This document shows, piece after piece, positions 34,350-42,052 of a stretch of 64,000 nucleotides of DNA. The notes beneath the pieces were generated by a model. It made no database searches. It was not told where the DNA came from and saw only the letters and a list, made by a program, of their open reading frames with translations. The first letter of the stretch is position 1; every line of letters begins with the position of its first letter. The translations under genes and the position numbers were made by a program. This DNA is from JAXGXJ01 sp963829545 (GTDB taxonomy: Bacteria > Actinomycetota > Thermoleophilia > RBG-16-64-13), in the NCBI GenBank assembly GCA_963829545.1, contig CAWHIX010000010.1, forward strand, positions 248,001 to 312,000, written 5' to 3'.

Positions 34350-36125
34350 TCAGTCGGCGGGTCGCTCTTCGTCGAGTTGCACCGCGAACCAACGCCGGCC
34401 GTCCACGTCCACGCCCGTCTCGATCAGGCTGACGGCGCAGTAGTCCTGCTTGATGCCGAAAGCCGAGTCCAGAGGCCGGCCGAGAAGATGGCTGAGAAGG
34501 ACGACGTTGAGGGCCCGGTGACCTACGATGAGGATGTCGCCGTCGGTCTCCTCCGCAAGATCCAGGAATCCAGGCACCACCCTGGCTGCGACGTCGCGAA
34601 GGCTCTCGCCTCCCGGGAAGGGAGAGCCTGCGAAGTCCGCCTCGCGGCTCGCATGCTCCTTGGGATAGAGCTCTCTCGCTTGGTCGAACGAGAGCATCTC
34701 CCAGAGTCCGGCGTCGATCTCGCGGAGCCAACGCTTCTCCTGTACCGTGAGGCCTCGGCCTTGAGCGAGGATGGTCGCTGTGTGTCGCGACCGCTGGAGG
34801 TCGCTGCTGTAGATGGCCGTCAAGCGGATCCCCGCCAGCTCCACCGCCAGCTCTTGGGCCTGCTCGATACCGTGTGGGCTGAGAGGCGGATCGGTCTGTC
34901 CCAGGAAGCGGCGGGGGCCCTCGGGCATGACCGGTTCCGCGTGGCGGACAAGGTAGACACGTCTGGGGCGTAGCGAGACTATCTCCTCCAGATCGCGGCC
35001 CAGGATGGTCTCGATCTTCCCGCCGATGGCCCGGGCCTTGTGCATGCGCCGCGCGATCCACTCGGGGGCGCCGGCGTCATCGGCGTGTTTGGCGCGGGCC
35101 TGGGCTTCGCGTTCTGCCAGGCCGGCGACGCGGTCTTCGACCACCATCTTGTCGGCCAGATAGACAAGCTCCGCTTCGCTCACCGTGGGCGAGGCGGTGG
35201 GATCGAGAGGCAAGACCATGTGGGCACCCACGACAGCCGCCAGCCGGGGCATCCCCAGGTTGCGGAGGATCCGCTCGCCCATCTGCGCATGCCTGCGCGC
35301 CCCGTGCACCCGCACCATGTCGTGGAGCAGGCATGCGCAGCGAACCAGGTCGACGTCGAGCTCCGGCAGGCGGGGTCGAAGGGCGGCTGCCAGTGTCTCG
35401 CCCACCGCGGCTACCGCTCGGCAGTGAGCCACCACTCGGTCCGGTGCCTGCAGCAGGGATAGGATGTGGAGGGCGTCGGCCTCTGTGAGGGTCGGGGCTT
35501 CCGTGAGGGCGTCGGCCTCCCCGGGGGTGGCGACGAACCGGGCGAAGCGACGCATCCTCTCCAGGTCATCGGGCCCGTCCATATCCATGAGGACGGTGAG
35601 ATCGTCGACCTCGACCTCGAGAGTCTGGGGCGCATTGGTCTCGAGAAAGAGGCGCAGATTGATGTCGGGCGATGCCTCCATCAGCGGGGCGCGGAGCCGG
35701 GTCGACAGCAGGGGGGGATGACCGCGGACTCCCGCGCAGCAGGGATGGACGACGTCCGCGCCACCTTCCGCGAGCCTCTGTGTCACGGCGGCGAGTACGG
35801 CGGGTCTGGCGAGAGCGTAGTCGACGGGCAAGACGAAGAAGGCTTCGGATGCCGCAGTGAGCGCCGCCACTCCGGTCTGTATGGAGGAGAACATGCCTCT
35901 CTCGGGGTGGGAGTTGTTTGCCGCCTGCACCTTCAGGCGGTCGAGTTCCGGGCGGAGCTGCACGGCGTGGTATCCGGTCACCACGACTATCTCATCTACT
36001 CCCGCGGCACGGAGTGCTGCCACGACCCGCTCGAGCGCCGAGGGACCGCCCAGGGGGAGGAGCGCCTTCACGTCGCCCATGCGTGACGACGCTCCGGCGG
36101 CCAGGACGACGGCGGCCACTTGCAC
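34350..36125 (-). CDS. three-domain fusion: MobA-like NTP transferase, HD hydrolase, histidine phosphatase
   Basis: From GTG 36125 (overlapping the upstream stop by 1 bp as TAGTG) the 591-residue product has three parts. The first is a MobA/MocA-like nucleotidyltransferase with VVLAAGASSRMGDVKALLPLGG (part) and FFVLPVDYALARPAVL. Next is an HD domain with VVAHCRAVAAV, CACLLHDMVRVHGARRH and ELVYLADKMVVEDRV. Last is a histidine phosphatase with VYLVRHAEPVMPEG (catalytic RHA), YSSDLQRSRHTA and ILIVGHRALNVVLL. Similar fusions occur near molybdenum-hydroxylase genes elsewhere, but none are here. Its substrate is unknown. Confidence 0.85.
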   Translation of the reverse strand: MQVAAVVLAAGASSRMGDVKALLPLGGPSALERVVAALRAAGVDEIVVVTGYHAVQLRPELDRLKVQAANNSHPERGMFSSIQTGVAALTAASEAFFVLPVDYALARPAVLAAVTQRLAEGGADVVHPCCAGVRGHPPLLSTRLRAPLMEASPDINLRLFLETNAPQTLEVEVDDLTVLMDMDGPDDLERMRRFARFVATPGEADALTEAPTLTEADALHILSLLQAPDRVVAHCRAVAAVGETLAAALRPRLPELDVDLVRCACLLHDMVRVHGARRHAQMGERILRNLGMPRLAAVVGAHMVLPLDPTASPTVSEAELVYLADKMVVEDRVAGLAEREAQARAKHADDAGAPEWIARRMHKARAIGGKIETILGRDLEEIVSLRPRRVYLVRHAEPVMPEGPRRFLGQTDPPLSPHGIEQAQELAVELAGIRLTAIYSSDLQRSRHTATILAQGRGLTVQEKRWLREIDAGLWEMLSFDQARELYPKEHASREADFAGSPFPGGESLRDVAARVVPGFLDLAEETDGDILIVGHRALNVVLLSHLLGRPLDSAFGIKQDYCAVSLIETGVDVDGRRWFAVQLDEERPAD

Positions 36126-37807
36126 TAGGGAGCGCTTTCGACCATGACCTCGACGAGGTGCGGTCTTCCGGACGCCAGAGCCTCGCGGACCGTCTCGGCC
36201 ACGTCGCCTGCTCGGGTGATCCTCGTTCCCTGCACGCCCATCGACTGCGCAAGGAGGCTGAAGTCGATCACCGGTTCGTCGATGTCCATTCCCGGGTGCT
36301 TCTCGTCCAGCGGGTAGTCGCCGAGCACCGCCTTGCGGACCAGCTTGACCTGCCGGTAGGTGGCGTTGTTGGTGATCACGAAGGTCACGGGGATCTCGTA
36401 GCGGGCGGCCGTCCACAGGCTCTGCATGGACCAGGCGGCGCTGCCGTCCCCGACCACCGCCAACACGTCTCGCTGCGGCAGTCCCAGTTTCACGCCCAGG
36501 GCCATGGGCAGGCCCGAACCGATGCTGCCTCCCTTACGGGCCCGGAAGAAGGTACCGGGGCGATCGAGGGGCAGGGTCTGGCGCAGGGCCGCGGAGGCCG
36601 ACCAGGCCTCGTCCACGACCACGGTCTCGGGGCCGAGCGCCTTGGCCAGTTCGGCCATGAGTCGGGGGATGGGGAGGGGTGTAGCGTCGGGAGAGGACGC
36701 CAGCACTGACTCCCAGGCTGCCGTCATGGCGCGCTTCTGCTCCGCGATCCTTTCGGCACGCTCTCGGATGGTCCGGCGGACTCCATCGGTCAGCACCGGC
36801 TCGAGAGCCTCGTTCAGTTCGGCGAGTGTCGCCTTGATGTCGCCCAGAAGTCCACAGTCGGTGGGCAGGTTCTTGCCTATCTCCCAGGGATCGTCGTCGA
36901 CGTGGATGAGCCTCAAACCCTCGGGCAGTTCGGCGTCTCCGGGCAGGAAGCCGTGAGAGAACAGCGAGCAGCCCACCCCGATCAGGACGTCCGTCTGTGC
37001 CAGCACCGAGGCCGCTTCGGGACTGGTCGGATCGAGGTCGCCCAGGTATTGCGGGTGAGTGACGGGGAAGTTGACGTCGGACATCCAGCCCTGGTAGACG
37101 CGCGCGCCGGTCAGTTCGGCGAGGCGGACCACCTCGGCCACGGCCTCGCTGCGCGCCACTCCGCTCTCCACCAGCAGCAGCGGGCTCCGGGCGGCGGCGA
37201 GAAACTCGGCGGCTCGGGCCACCGCATCGCGGTCGGCCCGCGGCCGCGAGGAGGGGCGGCAGCCACCGGCCTCGGCGGTGGGGGCCGCCGACTCCGCCGA
37301 CTCCAGTTCCTGTTCCAGCACGTTCTGAGGGATGGAGACCACGACCGGTCCCGCGGGAGGCTGGATCGCCATCTTGAAGGCCCTACGCATCACCACAGGC
37401 AGATCGTCGGCGTGCACCAGTTCGGTGCTCCACTTGGCGTGGATCTTCCCCATCCCCACGATATCGCCCGTGAGATGAGGATCGCGCTGCAGGAGGCGGG
37501 TGTCGTTCTGCCCCACGGTGACCACCAAGGGGACGTGTCCCAGCTGAGCGTTGTAGAGCAGGGGAGAGGCGGCCGCCAATCCGGGGGCGGTGTGCAGGTT
37601 GAGGAAGCCCGGCCGGCCGGTTGCCCGCGCATATCCCTCGGCCATGCCCGCGCAGACCACCTCATGCAGACCGAGTATGTAGCGGATATCGGGAGCCTGT
37701 TCGAGCGCGTGCATGAACTGGATCTCGGTCGCTCCAGGGATCCCGAAGACATACTCGACCTGCTCGGCCCTAAGCAGGTCGACGAGCACCTGCTTACCGG
37801 TCGTCAT
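36125..37807 (-). CDS. thiamin-diphosphate-dependent enzyme (benzoylformate decarboxylase / acetolactate synthase-like)
   Basis: This 560-residue ThDP enzyme has the N-terminal PYR domain with VFGIPGATEIQFMHAL and the catalytic Glu in LHEVVCAGMAEGYARATG, a central domain, and a C-terminal PP domain with the ThDP/Mg motif VGDGSAAWSMQSLWTAARY...NNATYRQVK. The pattern is closest to benzoylformate decarboxylase (MdlC-like) and catabolic acetolactate synthase homologues; the substrate cannot be set. ATG 37807 sits 2 bp after the upstream TGA. It forms an operon with the genes on both sides. Confidence 0.88.
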   Translation of the reverse strand: MTTGKQVLVDLLRAEQVEYVFGIPGATEIQFMHALEQAPDIRYILGLHEVVCAGMAEGYARATGRPGFLNLHTAPGLAAASPLLYNAQLGHVPLVVTVGQNDTRLLQRDPHLTGDIVGMGKIHAKWSTELVHADDLPVVMRRAFKMAIQPPAGPVVVSIPQNVLEQELESAESAAPTAEAGGCRPSSRPRADRDAVARAAEFLAAARSPLLLVESGVARSEAVAEVVRLAELTGARVYQGWMSDVNFPVTHPQYLGDLDPTSPEAASVLAQTDVLIGVGCSLFSHGFLPGDAELPEGLRLIHVDDDPWEIGKNLPTDCGLLGDIKATLAELNEALEPVLTDGVRRTIRERAERIAEQKRAMTAAWESVLASSPDATPLPIPRLMAELAKALGPETVVVDEAWSASAALRQTLPLDRPGTFFRARKGGSIGSGLPMALGVKLGLPQRDVLAVVGDGSAAWSMQSLWTAARYEIPVTFVITNNATYRQVKLVRKAVLGDYPLDEKHPGMDIDEPVIDFSLLAQSMGVQGTRITRAGDVAETVREALASGRPHLVEVMVESAP

Positions 37808-37809
37808 GG

Positions 37810-38190
37810 TCACAGCGAGGCGAAGGTCTTGCTGACGATCTTCCACTCGCCCTCGACCTCCAGCAGCCCGAAGTAGTTGACGAAGCTCGCGGCTCCGAAA
37901 AAGCCGGTCTCCCTGAGGGTGGCTGTGGCGGCCCGGCCTTTGACCTCGACGCAGGAGATCTCCCCTTTGAATGGATCACCGGCGTCGGCCATCGACGGCC
38001 GCCCGCCGATATCGGCCAGGAACGGTTCAGGAGTGCCCACCAGGAGGTCGTCGCCCAGATAGCCGGCCATGAACGCGCCGGCATGGAAGATGTCCCTCAG
38101 AGTGTCGATGTCCGCGCGATATACGGCATCCACGTAACGCTCCATGATCGAGCGCACTGCCCCTCCGCTGCTGTCTGCGCAATTGCCCAC
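37810..38190 (-). CDS. NTF2-like / SnoaL-type lumazine-binding family protein
   Basis: This small 126-residue protein has an NTF2-like fold: an opening AVRSIMERYVDAVYRADIDT and LRDIFHAGAFMAGYLGDDLL helix pair, then SCVEVKGRAATATLRETGF and NYFGLLEVEGEWKIVSKTF. It matches the putative lumazine-binding (DUF4440-like) group. GTG 38190 is chosen because GGAGGGA precedes it; a longer frame upstream contains no family sequence. It leads the minus-strand operon with the ThDP enzyme. A regulatory or small-molecule role is only inferred. Confidence 0.78.
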   Translation of the reverse strand: MGNCADSSGGAVRSIMERYVDAVYRADIDTLRDIFHAGAFMAGYLGDDLLVGTPEPFLADIGGRPSMADAGDPFKGEISCVEVKGRAATATLRETGFFGAASFVNYFGLLEVEGEWKIVSKTFASL

Positions 38191-38254
38191 GTCGATTCCC
38201 TCCTGCCTGGTCGATCCTCTTGCCGAGCGCCGCCGCCCTTTTCGCTGTGCGAGC

Positions 38255-38283
38255 ATCGTGCCGCTCCCCGGGGGACATGTCAA
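38255..38283 (-). promoter_or_regulatory. likely promoter of the NTF2-like/ThDP/NTP-transferase operon
   Basis: On the minus strand TTGACA (38283-38278) is followed by 17 bp and CACGAT (38260-38255). The -35 is a perfect consensus and the -10 is weak. The start codon is 65 bp downstream. Confidence 0.5.
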
Positions 38284-38341
38284 GCCGATAATGGTCGTCC
38301 TGTAAGATGGAGCGAGTCGTCCGATATTCCGGGAGGAGACC

Positions 38342-39040
38342 ATGGAAGATAGCCCCGCCCTCAAAGTCGTGACCATCGACGCGAGGCCCGCCCCTTTGGA
38401 GATCGACTTGGCTCGGACGGCCGTGATCGTGGTGGACATGCAGAACGCTTTCGTATCCGCAGGCGGCATGTTCGACCTGGCCGGCTACGACATCTCCGGC
38501 GCCGCGCGGATCGTCGCGACCAACGCCGCGCTGCTGACTGCCTTGCGCGAGGCCGGAGCCAAGATCGTCTACCTCAAGATGAGCTACAACGCCGACTACT
38601 CCGACGCCGGCGGACCCGAGTCACCCAATCCGCAAAGGGAACTGGGACTGCTCCTCATGCGCGCCCACCCGGAGAACTGGGGCAGGTTCGTGACCCAGGG
38701 AACCTGGGACGAGGAGATCCGGGAGGAGCTGGCCCCTTGTCCGGGAGACATAGTCGTTCGTAAGCAGCGCTACAGCGGTTTCGCCGGAACCAACCTCGAC
38801 ATGATCCTCAAGACCCAGGGCATACGCTACTGCCTCTACACCGGAGTGGCCACCAACGTGTGCGTGGAGTCGACCTTGCGTGACGGGTATTTCCTGGACT
38901 ACTGGCCCATCCTGGTGGCCGACGCGTGCAACAACTCCGGGCCCGACTGTAACCGCGAGGCCACCGAGTGGAACGTGGAGAATGCCTTCGGGTGGGTCAC
39001 CAGCAGCGGGGACATACTGCGGGCGTTGCGGACCGCCTAG
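38342..39040 (+). CDS. isochorismatase family cysteine hydrolase (RutB-like)
   Basis: This 232-residue cysteine hydrolase has the triad Asp in AVIVVDMQNAFVSAGGMFD, Lys in VVRKQRYSGFAGTNLD and nucleophile Cys in TGVATNVCVESTLRDG. The pattern RKxRYSGFxxTNLD with VxTNVCVESTxRD is that of RutB (ureidoacrylate amidohydrolase) and related amidases, but no other rut genes are present. It is encoded alone between a divergent operon and the aldolase gene. Substrate is uncertain. Confidence 0.88.
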   Translation: MEDSPALKVVTIDARPAPLEIDLARTAVIVVDMQNAFVSAGGMFDLAGYDISGAARIVATNAALLTALREAGAKIVYLKMSYNADYSDAGGPESPNPQRELGLLLMRAHPENWGRFVTQGTWDEEIREELAPCPGDIVVRKQRYSGFAGTNLDMILKTQGIRYCLYTGVATNVCVESTLRDGYFLDYWPILVADACNNSGPDCNREATEWNVENAFGWVTSSGDILRALRTA

Positions 39041-39099
39041 ACGCCGCCCCCGAGCGCCACTATCCTAGTGCACATGGTCCAATACCGGCGGGAGTAAGC

Positions 39100-40053
39100 A
39101 TGATCATCACCACCAAAGAGCTGTTCAAGATCGCCTACGGCAGATTCGCCGTGGGTGCATACAACATCAACAACATGGAGCAGACCCTGGGGCTGTTCCG
39201 GGGCAATCTGGATTCGCAAGCTCCGTTCATCATCCAGATATCCAAAGGGGCCCGCTCCTACGCCGACAAGCGCATGCTGGAGGCCATGATCAAGGCGGCC
39301 GACGAGATCTTCCCCGAGGCCGTCTTCGCGGTGCATCTCGACCATGGCGATCTCGAGTCCGCTCTCGACTGCATCCAGAGTGGCTTCTACTCGTCCGTGA
39401 TGATCGACGCCTCTCACCAGCCCCTGGAGGGCAACATCCGCATCACCCGGCAGGTGGTGGATGCCGCCCATGCCCGGGGCATCTCGGTGGAGGCCGAGTT
39501 GGGGCAACTGGGAGGTGTGGAGGAGCACGTCCAAGTGGAGGAGAAGAACGCCCACCTCACCGACCCCGATGAGGCCGAGGTGTTCGTGAAGGAATCGGGC
39601 TGCGACAGCCTGGCGGTGGCCATCGGCACCAGCCACGGGGCCTACAAGTTCACGGGCGACCAGGGCCTGCGCCTGGACGTGGCCGCCGAGATCCAGCGCC
39701 GGCTGCCCGGTTTTCCCTTGGTGATGCACGGCTCGTCGTCCGTGCCTCAAGAGGAGGTCCGGCGCATCAACGAAGCGGGAGGCGCCCTCAGGGGAGCCAA
39801 AGGGGTGGACGAGGACGAGTTTGCGCGGGCGGTGCCGCTGGGCGTCACCAAGGTGAACATCGACACCGACGGCCGGCTGGTGTGGACCCGCGTCCATCGC
39901 GAGTTCTTCCGGGACTTCCCCGAGAAGTTCGACCTGCGCGATCCCGGGAAGGTCTTCATCGCCGAATACGCGAAGTTCATCGCCCACAAGAATGAGAAGC
40001 TGGGTTCGGCGGGCACGCTCGAAGAGGTGCGGGCGGCAGTGGCCGCCCGCTGA
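39100..40053 (+). CDS. fba: class II fructose-bisphosphate aldolase family protein
   Basis: This is a zinc-dependent aldolase of about 317 residues. The metal site VHLDHGDLESALDCIQSGF (about 78-96), EAELGQLGGVEEHV and LVMHGSSSVPQEEVRRINEAGG are typical, and VTKVNIDTDGRLVWTR ends the active-site region. It matches the shorter type IIB-like bacterial Fba; a tagatose-bisphosphate or related aldolase is possible. Start ATG 39100 follows GGAGTAA. Its TGA overlaps the next ATG by 1 bp (40053). Confidence 0.9.
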   Translation: MIITTKELFKIAYGRFAVGAYNINNMEQTLGLFRGNLDSQAPFIIQISKGARSYADKRMLEAMIKAADEIFPEAVFAVHLDHGDLESALDCIQSGFYSSVMIDASHQPLEGNIRITRQVVDAAHARGISVEAELGQLGGVEEHVQVEEKNAHLTDPDEAEVFVKESGCDSLAVAIGTSHGAYKFTGDQGLRLDVAAEIQRRLPGFPLVMHGSSSVPQEEVRRINEAGGALRGAKGVDEDEFARAVPLGVTKVNIDTDGRLVWTRVHREFFRDFPEKFDLRDPGKVFIAEYAKFIAHKNEKLGSAGTLEEVRAAVAAR

Positions 40054-40085
40054 TGACTGGCCATACGGTAGGAAGGGGAGGTTAC

Positions 40086-41951
40086 GTGCAGACGCTGGCC
40101 GGTGAGGGTTTCGCCAAGGTAGTGAGGGCAGGTACACACGCGGTGCTGCGCTCGCAGGAGACGCTCGACCGCATCAATGTATTCCCCGTCGCCGACGCCG
40201 ACACGGGGGCCAACCTCGTCGCCACCCTCACTGCCGCCACCTCGGCCCTCGGGGACGGCTCTCCGGCCGCGATCGGCTCCGCGGCGCGCTTGGTGGCCGA
40301 CGCTGCCCTGGCGGGCGCCCGGGGCAACTCGGGCGCCATCTTCGCCCAGTTCCTCGATGGTCTTGCGGGGGGACTGGAGAGCAAGACCGAGGTGGGCACC
40401 AGGGAGTTCGCGCTCGCGGCCACGGCCGGGGCGGACGCGGCCTACCTGGCCGTGCTGCACCCCCGTGAGGGGACCATCCTGACCGTTCTTCGCGCCTGGG
40501 CGCTGGAGATGACGCTGCGGGCCTCGCACCTGCACGACTTCCGGGAACTGCTGGACCGGGCTCTATCGGCCGCCCGCACGGCCCTCGCCGGTACGCCCGA
40601 TCAACTGGAGGTCTTGCGCCGCAACAAGGTGGTCGACGCCGGCGGCCAGGGTCTGGTCTATTTCCTCGAGGGCTGGATGGGGACCTGGGAGGGCGAGATG
40701 TTGGGTGCTCGCCCCATCGTGGTCGAATCGCCGCTGCCCGATGCGTATCGGCCACTGGTGACCGTCTCCGGCGCTACGCTCCGGGCGTATAGGGCCGTCA
40801 CGCCCGGGGCGGCGGTGGCGGGCGACGCCGGTCCGGGGGCAGCGGCAGCCGCCGAGGCAGATTCGGACGAGCCTCGCTATTGCGCCCAGGTGCTGCTTGA
40901 GGGACAGGGGCTGGATCGTGCCGCCGTGCAGAGTGCTCTGGCCGGGATGGGCCGGTCTCTCGTGGTGGCCGGCGGAGCGAAGCGGATGAGCGTGCATCTT
41001 CACACCAGTGACCCACCGGCCTTCCGGGCCGTGATGGAGGAACTCGGCAAGGTGGAGACCTTCAGGGTCGACGACCTCGTGGCGCAGCGAGCGACCGGTC
41101 TAGTAGCTCCCATCGCCCTGGTGGTCGACTCGACCTGCGACCTCTCGGAGGCTGCTCAACTCCGCCTGGGAACGGTGATGGTCCCTCTCACCATGTCGGT
41201 GGGGGGACGCGAATACCTCGACCGCGTGGAGCTGGGCTCTGGGGAGTTTTACGACCTCGCACGGGGGAGCGACGCCCTGCCCCGCTCCTCGCAACCCAAC
41301 CGCGTCGACTTCCGTAAGGTGTACGAGGCCCTGTTGGAGGAGCACGAGGCGGTGGTCTCGGTGCACCTCTCCTCCCGGCTCTCCGGCACCTACCAGGCAG
41401 CTTCTGCTGCAGCCAAGGATGTCGATGAGGACCGCGTCAAGGTCGTCGACTCCTGCCATGTCTCCGTGGGGATGGGGCTGGTGGTCGAGGCCGCCGGCGA
41501 GGCCATCCGCGCCGGAGAGGGTCTGGACCGGGTGGTGGCGATCGCGGAAGCCGCCGCGGCGGACACCCGCGTCTATGGGGCGACCCCCTCCCTGGAGTTT
41601 GCCGTCAAGGGAGGAAGGGTGAGCGGGCGCTCGGCGCGCGTGGCCGACTTCCTACGGTTGAAGCCGATCATCCTTTTCGACGGCGAGGGCGGTGCCCACG
41701 TCGGCGGCATCCATATCGGTTTCGAACGCGCTCTGCGCGGGCTGGCCGACAGGAGCGTCAAGTTCGCGGGCGGCGGGCCCGCCCGCTTGGCCGTGACACA
41801 TGCGGATGCGCCGGCGGCGGCTGAGTACGTCCTCAGGCGGTTGCGCCGGCATTTCGTAGACGACGACATCCCCCTGCTCGAGTCGGGCTCTGTCCTCGCC
41901 ACCCACACGGGCCTGGGCGCGGTAGCGGTGGCCGTGCGGCGCCTAGTCTGA
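40086..41951 (+). CDS. fusion of fatty-acid kinase FakA N-terminal/middle domains with DegV (FakB) domain
   Basis: The protein joins a DhaL-type kinase domain (RINVFPVADADTGANLVATL, with metal-binding Asp residues; GARGNSGAIFAQFLDG; KVVDAGGQGLVYFLEGW, residues about 8-215), a FakA-middle-like part (YCAQVLLEGQGLDRAA ... HLHTSDPPAF), and a full DegV fatty-acid-binding domain (ALVVDSTCDLSEAAQ, SSQPNRVDF, SSRLSGTYQAA, LKPII) from about 335 on. Normally FakA and FakB are separate. ATG 40053 overlaps the fba stop, but GTG 40086 has AAGGGGAGG just upstream and is preferred. It probably phosphorylates exogenous fatty acids. Confidence 0.87.
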   Translation: MQTLAGEGFAKVVRAGTHAVLRSQETLDRINVFPVADADTGANLVATLTAATSALGDGSPAAIGSAARLVADAALAGARGNSGAIFAQFLDGLAGGLESKTEVGTREFALAATAGADAAYLAVLHPREGTILTVLRAWALEMTLRASHLHDFRELLDRALSAARTALAGTPDQLEVLRRNKVVDAGGQGLVYFLEGWMGTWEGEMLGARPIVVESPLPDAYRPLVTVSGATLRAYRAVTPGAAVAGDAGPGAAAAAEADSDEPRYCAQVLLEGQGLDRAAVQSALAGMGRSLVVAGGAKRMSVHLHTSDPPAFRAVMEELGKVETFRVDDLVAQRATGLVAPIALVVDSTCDLSEAAQLRLGTVMVPLTMSVGGREYLDRVELGSGEFYDLARGSDALPRSSQPNRVDFRKVYEALLEEHEAVVSVHLSSRLSGTYQAASAAAKDVDEDRVKVVDSCHVSVGMGLVVEAAGEAIRAGEGLDRVVAIAEAAAADTRVYGATPSLEFAVKGGRVSGRSARVADFLRLKPIILFDGEGGAHVGGIHIGFERALRGLADRSVKFAGGGPARLAVTHADAPAAAEYVLRRLRRHFVDDDIPLLESGSVLATHTGLGAVAVAVRRLV

Positions 41952-41968
41952 TCCACACCTGGGTTCGC

Positions 41969-41974
41969 TATAAT
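41969..41974 (+). promoter_or_regulatory. -10-like box upstream of pckG
   Basis: TATAAT lies 78 bp before the pckG start in the 101-bp gap after the FakA-DegV gene. The -35 region (around 41946) is a poor match. Confidence 0.4.
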
Positions 41975-42052
41975 CCGTTCGATGTAAGCCGATGAGCGGG
42001 CATCCCCATGGATTGACGGGCGTCAATTCAAGGGGAGTGGAAGGAGTGGGGT

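Noticed and set aside
36126..36416. N-terminal extension of the NTP-transferase frame to 36416
   Set aside because: It overlaps the ThDP enzyme gene by almost 300 bp. GTG 36125 gives the conserved N-terminus and a 1-bp coupled overlap.
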